From JBEKYH01 sp049511115 (GTDB taxonomy: Bacteria; Planctomycetota; Phycisphaerae; Tepidisphaerales; Tepidisphaeraceae), in contig JBEKYH010000318.1 of the NCBI GenBank assembly GCA_049511115.1, forward strand, positions 1 to 6,246: a stretch of DNA of 6,246 bases, written 5' to 3'. Numbering within the stretch: the stretch's first letter is position 1; every line of letters begins with the position of its first letter. Below are positions 1 to 5,168 of this stretch, piece after piece. The position numbers and the translations under genes are program-made. The notes under the pieces were generated by a model. That model was not told the DNA's origin and did not search any database. It saw nothing but the letters and a program-made list of their open reading frames with translations.

Positions 1-2
1 CC

Positions 3-239
3 GTCCGGCGCAACGTCTGGCTCAGCCCCAGCCGATGGATCGCCCAGCGCCGATTTCAAACCTTGCCCCTCGATACTCCCGCCGGCCCGGTGTATCCCTG
101 CGTCGGCGTTTACACCATCAACGGCCAGGCCGCCGGCGCATACGCCCGGTATTCACCGCGGGCTGTCATCGATTACGCGGCAGTTGATGTCGCCGTACTG
201 ATCGACCCTCAATTGCCAAGCTGGGGGGAATCGCCATGA
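3..239 (+). CDS. C-terminal end of a glutathionylspermidine-synthase-like ATP-grasp protein (5' truncated by window)
   Basis: An open frame enters from the left edge and gives 78 residues before the TGA at 237-239. The visible segment contains PVYPCVGVYTINGQAAGAYA followed by an Arg and then a short strand ending in DVAVLID. This matches the shape of the last part of the E. coli GspS/YgiC/YjfC family, where a 'P-v-G-x-x-v-g-x-x-A-G-x-x-x-R' strand-turn-strand precedes the C-terminus. Known members ligate glutathione to spermidine or catalyse related amide bonds in the cytoplasm using ATP. The substrate here cannot be told, because the ATP-binding and N-terminal parts lie outside the window. 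The stop overlaps the next start (ATGA), indicating an operon and probable translational coupling. The family call rests on a short C-terminal stretch, so it is moderate at best; the reading frame itself is well supported by codon use. Confidence 0.5.
   Translation, partial: VRRNVWLSPSRWIAQRRFQTLPLDTPAGPVYPCVGVYTINGQAAGAYARYSPRAVIDYAAVDVAVLIDPQLPSWGESP
223..230 (+). promoter_or_regulatory. Shine-Dalgarno-like G-rich site before the 236 start
   Basis: A run of G residues followed by AA (GGGGGGAA) ends five bases before the ATG at 236. It lies inside the last codons of the upstream gene and, with the ATGA stop/start overlap, supports start by reinitiation or coupled translation. Confidence 0.5.
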
Positions 240-1021
240 CCAAAGAAGACATATTCGACATCTGGGCTTCGCCCTCGGGCATCTGGTCCCCTTGGGCCAA
301 GCCCGTATTGTTCTCCTCCATCAGCCCCGCCGCGAACCTGATCGTCGTCAATGACGCGGGCGAACCAGACATGACCTGGGCCAACGCCGCCGATGGCAAA
401 ACCGCCATCGTGGTCGATCTCCCCGGCAGCGACTCCGTTGCCGCCGGCATCAAGCTTGCCTCGCTCGGTTATCGCCCCGTGCCCCTCTTCAACGCCATCT
501 CCGATTCCGCCCCCTGGACGGCGGCAACTGTCCCGGGCCTCTTTCCATCGTCAGCCGTGAACGTGCATCCGATAGTCTCCGCACTGTCGCAGCGCGCCCC
601 GGACCTGTCCGCCGTTCAATTACCGCCCGACGCTCCCCCCGCATTCCTCCTCGACGCCAACCGTCGCGGCGGCGCCGCCCCTCTTTTACCCGGCATGTTC
701 GACAATCGCTCCATAAGCCTGCCCACCGACTTTCCCTCCGCCAATCTCCTGCGCTCGCGCGGAATCACCCGCGTCGTCGTCGTGCAGCCCAAAAGCATTC
801 TGCCTGACCCCGACCTATGCCACACCCTGCGCCGCTGGCAGGACGCCGGATTGCCAATCCTCCTCAAATCCCTCGAAGAAGCCGGCGCCCCCGTCCCCGT
901 CATCGTCAACCGCCCGTTGGGCTTTCGCCTCCTCTGGCACAACTTCCTCGCCACCATCGGCCTAAAACGCAGCCCCTTCGGCGGGTTTGGCGGACGCTTG
1001 CCGGTGCCGTCGGCTGGGTGA
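236..1021 (+). CDS. Conserved-looking protein of unknown function, coupled to the ATP-grasp gene
   Basis: A 261-residue protein without a signal peptide or clear membrane segment, so probably cytoplasmic. The N-terminus (about residues 6-30) is rich in Trp and Pro (DIFDIWASPSGIWSPWAKPV). Around residues 57-85 an alternating hydrophobic strand, a glycine turn (VVDLPGSDSVAAGIKLASLG) and a second strand (YRPVPLFNA) look like a Rossmann-type beta-alpha-beta unit. A later segment (about residues 135-190) has FLLDANRRG, a Phe-Asp-Asn-Arg stretch, LPTDFPSANLLRSRGI and the strand TRVVVVQ. I see no catalytic signature I can name. The ATG overlaps the TGA of the preceding gene and has a G-rich ribosome site. 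This makes an obligate partner of the ATP-grasp protein plausible, but that is inference from gene order. The C-terminal tail is Gly/Pro rich. Confidence 0.8.
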   Translation: MTKEDIFDIWASPSGIWSPWAKPVLFSSISPAANLIVVNDAGEPDMTWANAADGKTAIVVDLPGSDSVAAGIKLASLGYRPVPLFNAISDSAPWTAATVPGLFPSSAVNVHPIVSALSQRAPDLSAVQLPPDAPPAFLLDANRRGGAAPLLPGMFDNRSISLPTDFPSANLLRSRGITRVVVVQPKSILPDPDLCHTLRRWQDAGLPILLKSLEEAGAPVPVIVNRPLGFRLLWHNFLATIGLKRSPFGGFGGRLPVPSAG

Positions 1022-1069
1022 TGCCCTTCGGCGGTCCTTCGCGTTATGTTTGCGTCTGCCGATTATCGC

Positions 1070-1075
1070 TACAAT
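1070..1075 (+). promoter_or_regulatory. -10-like TACAAT placed for a leaderless transcript of the 1083 gene
   Basis: TACAAT is followed by exactly seven bases and then the ATG at 1083. No purine-rich ribosome site lies before that ATG. No convincing -35 was found; TTGCGT at 1050-1055 is only 14 bases upstream. The same arrangement recurs before the genes starting at 1350 and 3937. Confidence 0.5.
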
Positions 1076-1082
1076 GCTGTAC

Positions 1083-1298
1083 ATGGAATGCACAACCCCG
1101 CATCGTCCATGCCCCCCGTCACCATTTCGCCGATCCTTCTGGTCCGCATTCACAATCGCCGCGCTACTCGCAGCCGCCGCCTTCGCCGCTGATACCCAGC
1201 CCGCCGCCGGGCCGCCCGACATCGATAAAGTTATCTCGATCGCTCCAATCAATCTGAAAACCAACGCGGTCACGCCTCAAAAAGCATTCGAAATGTAA
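1083..1298 (+). CDS. Small exported protein of unknown function (71 aa)
   Basis: The predicted product has a basic N-terminal part ending in Phe-Arg-Arg-Ser, a hydrophobic core (about residues 19-35, WSAFTIAALLAAAAFA) and an AFA cleavage site around residue 35. This would leave a mature peptide of only about 36 residues (ADTQPAAGPPDIDKVISIAP, then INLKTNAVTPQKAFEM). The sequence shows a clear export signal but no known domain. I chose the ATG at 1083 because a TACAAT box sits seven bases before it. ATG 1074 overlaps that box, and the longer version from 987 runs into the upstream gene. The frame after the stop is simple pyrimidine-rich sequence and does not continue the protein, so it is either a genuine small secreted protein or the remnant of a longer one. 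No function is proposed. Confidence 0.5.
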   Translation: MECTTPHRPCPPSPFRRSFWSAFTIAALLAAAAFAADTQPAAGPPDIDKVISIAPINLKTNAVTPQKAFEM

Positions 1299-1312
1299 CC
1301 GATCCCCCTCCC

Positions 1313-1342
1313 TTGCTTTCCCCCCCTCCCCCCGCCGACAAT
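1313..1342 (+). promoter_or_regulatory. Promoter of the DUF418 gene: TTGCTT - 18 bases - GACAAT, leaderless geometry
   Basis: TTGCTT (1313-1318) and GACAAT (1337-1342) are 18 bases apart, and GACAAT is followed by seven C-rich bases and then the GTG at 1350. There is no Shine-Dalgarno sequence in this pyrimidine tract, which fits a transcript starting at or next to the GTG. Confidence 0.5.
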
Positions 1343-1349
1343 CCCCCCG

Positions 1350-2585
1350 GTGTCACAAGCCCTGGCCGAGCTTTCGACTCCCGCCTCCGCCGGCCCGCGG
1401 CAGCGCCTTGATTCCCTCGATCTCCTCCGCGGCGCCAGCATCCTCGGCATCCTCCTGATGAACGTCCCCTCCATCGGCCTGCCGTCGGCGGCTTACACCA
1501 ATCCCACCGCCTATGGCAATATAAGCACAGCCAACTACTTGACCTGGATCATCATCCACATCTTCGCCGACATGAAGTTCATCACCATCGTCTCGACCAT
1601 GTTTGGCGCCGGCATCATCCTCCAGGCCGAGCGCTCCGCCGCGCGCGGACTCTCGCCCGCCGGCGTTCACTATCGCCGCATGGCCATCCTCCTCCTCATA
1701 GGCTTGTGTCATGCCTACTTCGTCTGGTTCGGCGACATCCTGGTCATGTATTGCCTGGCCGGCATGATCCTCTTTCCCCTTCGCCGCCTGCCGGAAACTG
1801 CCCTCATCGCCACCGGCGTTTGCTTGATTTCCGTGGCCACTCTCATTGTCTATTGCAATTATCGCCAGATTTTTCAGCCCGTGCTGAGCATCACTGACAT
1901 GTCCGAGCGCATCGTGAGTGCCGTGGACGGCAACGATGGAGAGCTTCACGCCTACCGCGACGGCTGGAGCGCGGAGATGGCCGGCCGCGCCCCGTACTCC
2001 TTCGACAACGAAACCACCAGCTTCGCTCTTCACTGGTTCTGGCGCTGCGGCGGGGCCATGCTCATCGGCATGGGCCTGCACAAGGCCCGCTTCTTCCATG
2101 CCGCCTGGCCCAGGCCCGCCTACGGCGCCATCGCCGCCTTCGCCATCCCCGCCGGCGCGATGATCACCATCCTCGGCGTCCTCTTCAACGACTACTACGG
2201 CTGGAATCCGGCCGATCTCGACTTCCCCGGCATGGAGTTCAACTACTGGGGCTCCCTCCTCAGCGCCTTTGGCTACATGGCCCTTGGCAACACCGTCGCC
2301 ATCCACGCCGCCCAACACGCCGGCGGCCTCATCGCGGCCGCGGTCGCCCCCATCCGCGCCGTAGGCAAAACCGCCCTGTCGAATTACATCATGCAAAACC
2401 TCATCTGCACCACCATCTTCTACGGCCACGGCTTCGGCGAATACGGCTATATCTCCCGCATCGGCTGCCTCGAAATCACCCTCGCCATCTGGGCCTTTCA
2501 GCTTTTCGTTTCCACCCTCTGGCTCCGCCGCTTCAACCAAGGCCCCCTCGAATGGCTCTGGCACAAAGGCGTTTATTTCAAATGA
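1350..2585 (+). CDS. DUF418-family (YeiB-like) polytopic inner-membrane protein
   Basis: A 411-residue, strongly hydrophobic protein. The start of the family is seen as RLDSLDLLRGASILGILLMN (residues 19-38), the characteristic 'D-x-x-R-G-x-A/S-x-x-G-I-L-x-x-N' of DUF418 proteins. Next come a loop with several Tyr/Asn (to about residue 65), the KFITIVSTMFGAG helix (76-88) and a further pair of helices around 110-145 (RRMAILLLIGLCHAYFVWFG). The C-terminal DUF418 domain runs from about residue 230 to the end: FWRCGGAMLIGMGLHKARFF, a helix at 258-280, GKTALSNYIMQNLICTTIFY (339-358), and the usual ending GPLEWLWHKGVYF. About 8-10 membrane spans are likely. E. coli YeiB is the best-known relative; its biochemical role is not established, and acyltransferase- or transport-like roles are only guesses. 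The GTG start is supported by the family N-terminus and the promoter spacing. Length is normal for the family. Confidence 0.9.
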   Translation: MSQALAELSTPASAGPRQRLDSLDLLRGASILGILLMNVPSIGLPSAAYTNPTAYGNISTANYLTWIIIHIFADMKFITIVSTMFGAGIILQAERSAARGLSPAGVHYRRMAILLLIGLCHAYFVWFGDILVMYCLAGMILFPLRRLPETALIATGVCLISVATLIVYCNYRQIFQPVLSITDMSERIVSAVDGNDGELHAYRDGWSAEMAGRAPYSFDNETTSFALHWFWRCGGAMLIGMGLHKARFFHAAWPRPAYGAIAAFAIPAGAMITILGVLFNDYYGWNPADLDFPGMEFNYWGSLLSAFGYMALGNTVAIHAAQHAGGLIAAAVAPIRAVGKTALSNYIMQNLICTTIFYGHGFGEYGYISRIGCLEITLAIWAFQLFVSTLWLRRFNQGPLEWLWHKGVYFK

Positions 2586-2599
2586 TCCCCGGTCTTTCC

Positions 2600-2637
2600 C
2601 CCTCGCCCTGTACACAGGGAGAGGGCTGGGGTGAGGG
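2600..2637 (+). repeat. Dispersed intergenic hairpin repeat (CCCTC-type palindrome)
   Basis: CCCTCGCCCTGT (2600-2611) and ACAGGGAGAGGG (2614-2625) are inverted copies with one mismatch, followed by CTGGGGTGAGGG. This element, read in reverse as CCCTCACCCCAGCCCTCTCC and so on, is of a kind I recognise from intergenic regions of many GC-rich bacteria. It starts 14 bases after the DUF418 stop, so the hairpin could also slow or end transcription, although no T-run follows it directly. Confidence 0.75.
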
Positions 2638-2705
2638 TTCTTCCTTCCTACCAAGAAGATACGTCGAACCACGACATTCTCACGAGGCACGAGGCAAGCA
2701 GTTTG

Positions 2706-2735
2706 TTGAATTGACTCTCCTGCGCGAGGTAAAAT
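2706..2735 (+). promoter_or_regulatory. Possible promoter TTGAAT - 18 bases - TAAAAT
   Basis: TTGAAT (2706-2711) and TAAAAT (2730-2735) have 18-base spacing. TAAAAT ends three bases before ATG 2739 and six before an in-frame GTG at 2742, so a leaderless start at GTG 2742 is possible. Alternatively, GAGG at 2726-2729 would serve ATG 2739 as a ribosome site. Confidence 0.4.
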
Positions 2736-2738
2736 GTC

Positions 2739-3122
2739 ATGGTGACCAGTCGGAGAGCGATCATTTTAGCAACGGTGGCTGTCGGGTTTGCGATATGCAC
2801 ATTGTTCGCGGGAATTTACGCTGCCGGCTATTGGTTCCAACATCACGGCGACGGGCCAACTCATACCTTCCCCCTTGACGGCAATGGCCCAATCACCGAT
2901 CAAGAGGCAATAGAATACTCCAAAGAAGTTTTGATTTCCGACGGACGCTTTTCCTCCGATCTTGCCCTGTCGCCATTCGGCAACGACGCATATGTCAACC
3001 GCGCAGACGATCCAGCTTACGCGACAGTGGATTGGCGGAACCAAAAGACGTATCGTGAGTGGTTCGTCCAAATGAAGCGCCTCAACGGGAAGGTCGAAGC
3101 AATCTCATATCCGGGAGAATGA
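2739..3122 (+). CDS. Small single-pass membrane-anchored protein of unknown function
   Basis: A 127-residue protein with a basic start (VTSRR) and one hydrophobic segment at about residues 8-32 (AIILATVAVGFAICTLFAGI followed by YAAGYWF), with no clear cleavage motif. It is therefore probably an inner-membrane anchor with the remainder outside the cytoplasm. The soluble part has PITDQEAIEYSKEVLISDGR (about 51-70), a Ser/Asp-rich stretch and the C-terminal YATVDWRNQKTYREWFVQMK helix. No family was recognised. Its third codon positions are noticeably less GC-rich than those of the flanking genes, so it may have a different history. Start could be ATG 2739 or GTG 2742. The TGA overlaps a possible ATG at 3119 of the next frame. 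Confidence 0.65.
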   Translation: MVTSRRAIILATVAVGFAICTLFAGIYAAGYWFQHHGDGPTHTFPLDGNGPITDQEAIEYSKEVLISDGRFSSDLALSPFGNDAYVNRADDPAYATVDWRNQKTYREWFVQMKRLNGKVEAISYPGE

Positions 3123-3184
3123 CAGCGGGATTTCAAACCGGAGAACGACCCTTCACGAATCAAACGCTAGGCAGCGATATACAC

Positions 3185-3595
3185 ATGCCCCAACCGCTCA
3201 TCATCAGCCTCGAAAAACCCCTCCCCGAAGCGCAAGCCGCCTACGCCAAAGCCTCCTCCGGCAAAGCCATCGGCCGCGAAATAGAAAAACTCGACTTCGC
3301 CGCGCGCTGCAAAAACATCCCCGCCCTGACCTCCCTGCTCTCCGAAAGTCAGGCCGCCCTCATCGAGCAACTCAAGGACCAAGGCTTCGATCCCACAAAG
3401 ATGCGCCTCCCCGCCGAACTATGGCACCCCGCCACCAACGGCCTGACAATCGTCCGCGCCCTGATCGACTACGTCACCGCGAAACTAAACGACTTCAAAC
3501 AACCCAACCCAATCCTCCGCGACCTGAAAGCCGCCGAAGCATTACTAACCGCCGCCCAAACCGCCGGCATCCGCTTTCATTTCACCAAAGCCTGA
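3185..3595 (+). CDS. Small soluble helical protein of unknown function (136 aa)
   Basis: From ATG 3185 the product begins MPQPLIISLEKPLPEAQAAY and continues as mostly amphipathic helices. These include a Lys/Glu/Asp-rich helix around residues 30-41, LLSESQAALIEQLKDQGFDP (51-70), a LPAELWHPATNGLTIVRALI stretch (75-94) and a final helix ending in GIRFHFTKA. There is no signal peptide or membrane span. The frame is open further upstream, with ATGs at 3119 (overlapping the previous stop as ATGA) and 3059. However, codons between 3119 and 3184 have about half A/T at third positions, whereas codons from 3185 onward are strongly GC-ending, so 3185 is preferred. No ribosome site is evident; ATATAC lies just before the ATG. 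It may be co-transcribed with the 2739 gene, 62 bases away. I do not recognise the family. Confidence 0.65.
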   Translation: MPQPLIISLEKPLPEAQAAYAKASSGKAIGREIEKLDFAARCKNIPALTSLLSESQAALIEQLKDQGFDPTKMRLPAELWHPATNGLTIVRALIDYVTAKLNDFKQPNPILRDLKAAEALLTAAQTAGIRFHFTKA

Positions 3596-3617
3596 CCGCG
3601 CGCCGCATCGAAGAGAA

Positions 3618-3714
3618 AATGAACGCCGAGACTCAGAGACGCCGAGAAATGCATTTCAAAAAATTTGATTGACTTGAATTCTCTTCTCGGCGCCTCCGTG
3701 CCTCTGCGTTCATT
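3618..3714. repeat. Long imperfect inverted repeat built from two 'AACGC-AGAG' repeat copies
   Basis: The left arm 3618-3648 (AATGAACGCCGAGACTCAGA... to GCCGAGAA) and the right arm 3684-3714 are reverse complements with 26 of 31 positions matching, separated by an A/T-rich 35-base loop. Each arm is a copy of the purine-rich AACGCAGAG/ACGCAGAG dispersed repeat that is common between genes in several bacterial phyla. RNA from either strand would fold into a long stem. Confidence 0.8.
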
Positions 3715-3752
3715 CCTCCCCCCGCGCACCAGAAACCCCTCGTCGCGCCGAG
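3684..3752. repeat. Direct repeat, copy A
   Basis: This copy overlaps the right arm of the inverted repeat and then continues with GCGTTCATTCCTCCCCCC, an ACCAGAAACCCCTCGTC block and CGCCGAG. The same order recurs at 3832-3902 with a few substitutions and two small indels, showing that the repeat unit is longer than the AACGC core alone. Confidence 0.75.
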
Positions 3753-3831
3753 TTCCGAATAACGAGAAATCCAAACCGGCCCAAACTCCCGTATTACATT
3801 CCAACCGATGCTGAATTTCCTTCGCATTTTC

Positions 3832-3902
3832 TTCCTCCGCGCCTTTGCGCCTCAGCGTTCATTCTCCCCCCGCGCGGACCAGGAACCCCTCGTCTCGCCA
3901 AG
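3832..3902. repeat. Direct repeat, copy B
   Basis: This second copy of the 3684-3752 unit contains GCGTTCATTCTCCCCCCGCG, ACCAGGAACCCCTCGTC and CGCCAAG. It lies immediately upstream of the msrAB promoter. The 80 bases between the copies hold no gene. With the neighbouring inverted repeat, this accounts for most of the 341-base non-coding stretch 3596-3936. Confidence 0.75.
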
Positions 3903-3923
3903 CGACTTCGCACGAATTGGGCC

Positions 3924-3929
3924 TACAAT
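3924..3929 (+). promoter_or_regulatory. -10-like TACAAT placed for a leaderless msrAB transcript
   Basis: TACAAT is followed by seven bases and then ATG 3937. No Shine-Dalgarno is present and no good -35 was found. The spacing is identical to the boxes at 1070 and 1337. Confidence 0.5.
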
Positions 3930-3936
3930 ACCGATC

Positions 3937-4953
3937 ATGAAAACCAACACTGCCACCTTCGCCGCCGGCTGCTTCTGGGGCGTTGAAGCCGCCTTCGCCA
4001 AAATCCCCGGTGTGCTCTCCACCGCTGTCGGCTACACCGGCGGCACCCTGCAAAATCCCACGTACCGCCAGGTCTGCACCGGCCGCACCGGCCACGCCGA
4101 AGCGGTGCTCGTCACCTTTGATCCCGCGCGCATCACCTACCCCGAATTGCTCGACGCATTCTGGAGCTGCCACGATCCCACCACGCTCGACCGCCAGGGC
4201 CCCGATGTCGGCTCCCAATACCGCTCGGCCATCTTCGTTCACGACGCCCAGCAGGACGCCGCCGCGAAGGAGTCGATGCGCGAAGTGGACGCCGCGAAAA
4301 TCTTTCGCCGCAAGATCGTCACCCAGATCGTCCCTGCCCAGCAGTTCTACCCGGCCGAGGATTACCACCAGATGTATTTCCAGAAGCAAGGCATGGGCGA
4401 TTCCTGCCACGTCGGCATCGCCGATGTGCACACCCAACTCGCCAAAACCGCCGCCCTCCAGCGCGCCGCCGCCGCGAGCGCTACGCCGCAATCCGCGCCC
4501 GCGCAATCCACAACCGCCTCTTGCGCAACTGACGAAGGCAGTTCCTGCGGCACGTCCCATTGGAAAGCCCTCAGCGACGCCGAACTGCGCAAAAAGCTCA
4601 CCCCCGAACAATACAAAATCGCCCGCCAGGCCGGCACCGAGCACGCCTTCACCGGCAAATACTGGAACGACCATCGCCCCGGCATCTACCGCTGCGCCGT
4701 CTGCGAACAGCCCCTTTTCAACGCCAACACCAAATTCGACTCCGGCACCGGCTGGCCCAGCTTCTTCGCCCCCATCGACAAACAGGCCGTCATCGAACAC
4801 TCCGACTTCTCCCACGGCATGCGCCGCACCGAAGTCCTCTGCTCCCGCTGCGAATCCCACCTCGGCCACGTCTTCGACGACGGCCCCGCCCCCACCGGCC
4901 TGCGCTACTGCATGAACTCCGCTGTGCTGGATTTGGCGCCAGACCCCAAATAG
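3937..4953 (+). CDS. msrAB: Bifunctional peptide methionine sulfoxide reductase MsrA/MsrB
   Basis: A 338-residue fusion that reduces both stereoisomers of methionine sulfoxide in proteins: MsrA for the S form and MsrB for the R form. The MsrA domain spans about residues 5-165. It has GCFWG with catalytic Cys12, the VGYTGG strand, GHAEAV with the catalytic Glu54, GPDVGSQYRS (88-97), and EDYHQMYFQK followed by Cys157, which corresponds to the resolving Cys198 of E. coli. A low-complexity Ala/Ser/Thr linker (about 174-206) contains Cys196 and Cys204. The MsrB domain begins near HWKALSDAELRKKLTPEQY (208-226) and has zinc ligands Cys253/Cys256 and Cys302/Cys305, GWPSF, HLGHVFDDGP (308-317) and catalytic Cys325 in RYCMNSAVLDL. 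The usual resolving Cys of SGCGWPSF is Thr271 here. No signal peptide, so cytoplasmic. ATG 3937 is chosen from the promoter spacing and because the MsrA domain begins there; an in-frame ATG at 3808 would add 43 repeat-encoded residues. Confidence 0.96.
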   Translation: MKTNTATFAAGCFWGVEAAFAKIPGVLSTAVGYTGGTLQNPTYRQVCTGRTGHAEAVLVTFDPARITYPELLDAFWSCHDPTTLDRQGPDVGSQYRSAIFVHDAQQDAAAKESMREVDAAKIFRRKIVTQIVPAQQFYPAEDYHQMYFQKQGMGDSCHVGIADVHTQLAKTAALQRAAAASATPQSAPAQSTTASCATDEGSSCGTSHWKALSDAELRKKLTPEQYKIARQAGTEHAFTGKYWNDHRPGIYRCAVCEQPLFNANTKFDSGTGWPSFFAPIDKQAVIEHSDFSHGMRRTEVLCSRCESHLGHVFDDGPAPTGLRYCMNSAVLDLAPDPK

Positions 4954-4963
4954 CCCCCCGCCA

Positions 4964-4986
4964 TGTAGGGCGAGGCTCCCGCTACA
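4964..4986. repeat. Hairpin repeat downstream of msrAB
   Basis: TGTAGGGCGAG and CTCCCGCTACA face each other around a central G, nine of eleven pairs matching. It begins 11 bases after the msrAB stop. It resembles dispersed 'TGTAGGGCGAGGCTCCCG' intergenic elements. There is no T-run after it, so a terminator role is only possible, not shown. Confidence 0.55.
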
Positions 4987-5090
4987 CTTCAGCCCGCCAT
5001 CGCATCGGCGACGGCCTGAAGCCGACTGAAGCCCGTCCTACTGAACTTCACTTGAACCCTTGAACCTCTTAAACCCTTAAGCCCTCCCGC
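4987..5090. repeat. Degenerate short repeats in the msrAB-5169 spacer
   Basis: CTTCAG (4987-4992) can pair with CTGAAG at 5016-5021 or 5026-5031, the latter two being near-direct repeats of CTGAAGCC. From about 5043 a decayed 8-10-base unit recurs (CTTGAACC, CTTGAACC, CTTAAACC, CTTAAGCC). No open frame here looks like a gene. Confidence 0.4.
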
Positions 5091-5118
5091 CCTGACTTCC
5101 ACCCCGCCCCGCATTAGT

Positions 5119-5124
5119 TACAAT
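5119..5124 (+). promoter_or_regulatory. -10-like TACAAT for the 5169 gene (leadered)
   Basis: TACAAT lies 44 bases before ATG 5169, so a start site about seven bases downstream would give an untranslated leader of roughly 37 bases. A weak TTCCAC (5097-5102) lies 16 bases upstream of the box. Confidence 0.4.
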
Positions 5125-5154
5125 TCCCCGTACCCGTTCATTTCGTCCAGCGGA

Positions 5155-5160
5155 AAGGAA
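5155..5160 (+). promoter_or_regulatory. Ribosome binding site of the 5169 gene
   Basis: AAGGAA ends eight bases before ATG 5169. It is the clearest Shine-Dalgarno in the window and contrasts with the leaderless-looking starts elsewhere. Confidence 0.6.
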
Positions 5161-5168
5161 CAGTAATA

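Noticed and set aside
817..1257. Plus-strand Arg/Pro-rich frame overlapping two genes
   Set aside because: Composition is that of an out-of-frame shadow, and it conflicts with the 236-1021 gene and the signal-peptide gene at 1083.
1353..2690. Long minus-strand open frame (445 residues)
   Set aside because: It is antisense to the DUF418 gene, has a Gly/Glu/Asp/Ala-rich sequence typical of reversed C-ending codons, and lacks a recognisable domain.
2552..2878. Plus-strand 108-residue frame across the hairpin repeat
   Set aside because: It translates the repeat and spacer and runs out of frame over the 2739 gene.
3577..3827. Minus-strand small frames (and a plus-strand one at 3421-3672) in the repeat region
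   Set aside because: They are open only because the purine-rich repeat lacks stops; dispersed repeats of this type often give false small genes.
3618..3902. CRISPR array
   Set aside because: There are too few copies, in mixed orientation and without regular spacers or cas genes; it is a dispersed intergenic repeat.
3859..4869. Minus-strand frame (336 residues) and a plus-strand Pro/Ser/Ala-rich frame at 3983-4915
   Set aside because: Both are shadows of msrAB, whose motifs are unambiguous; the alternatives are low-complexity.
4964..4986. Intrinsic terminator after msrAB
   Set aside because: The hairpin has mismatches and no T-run follows, so it is recorded as a repeat only.
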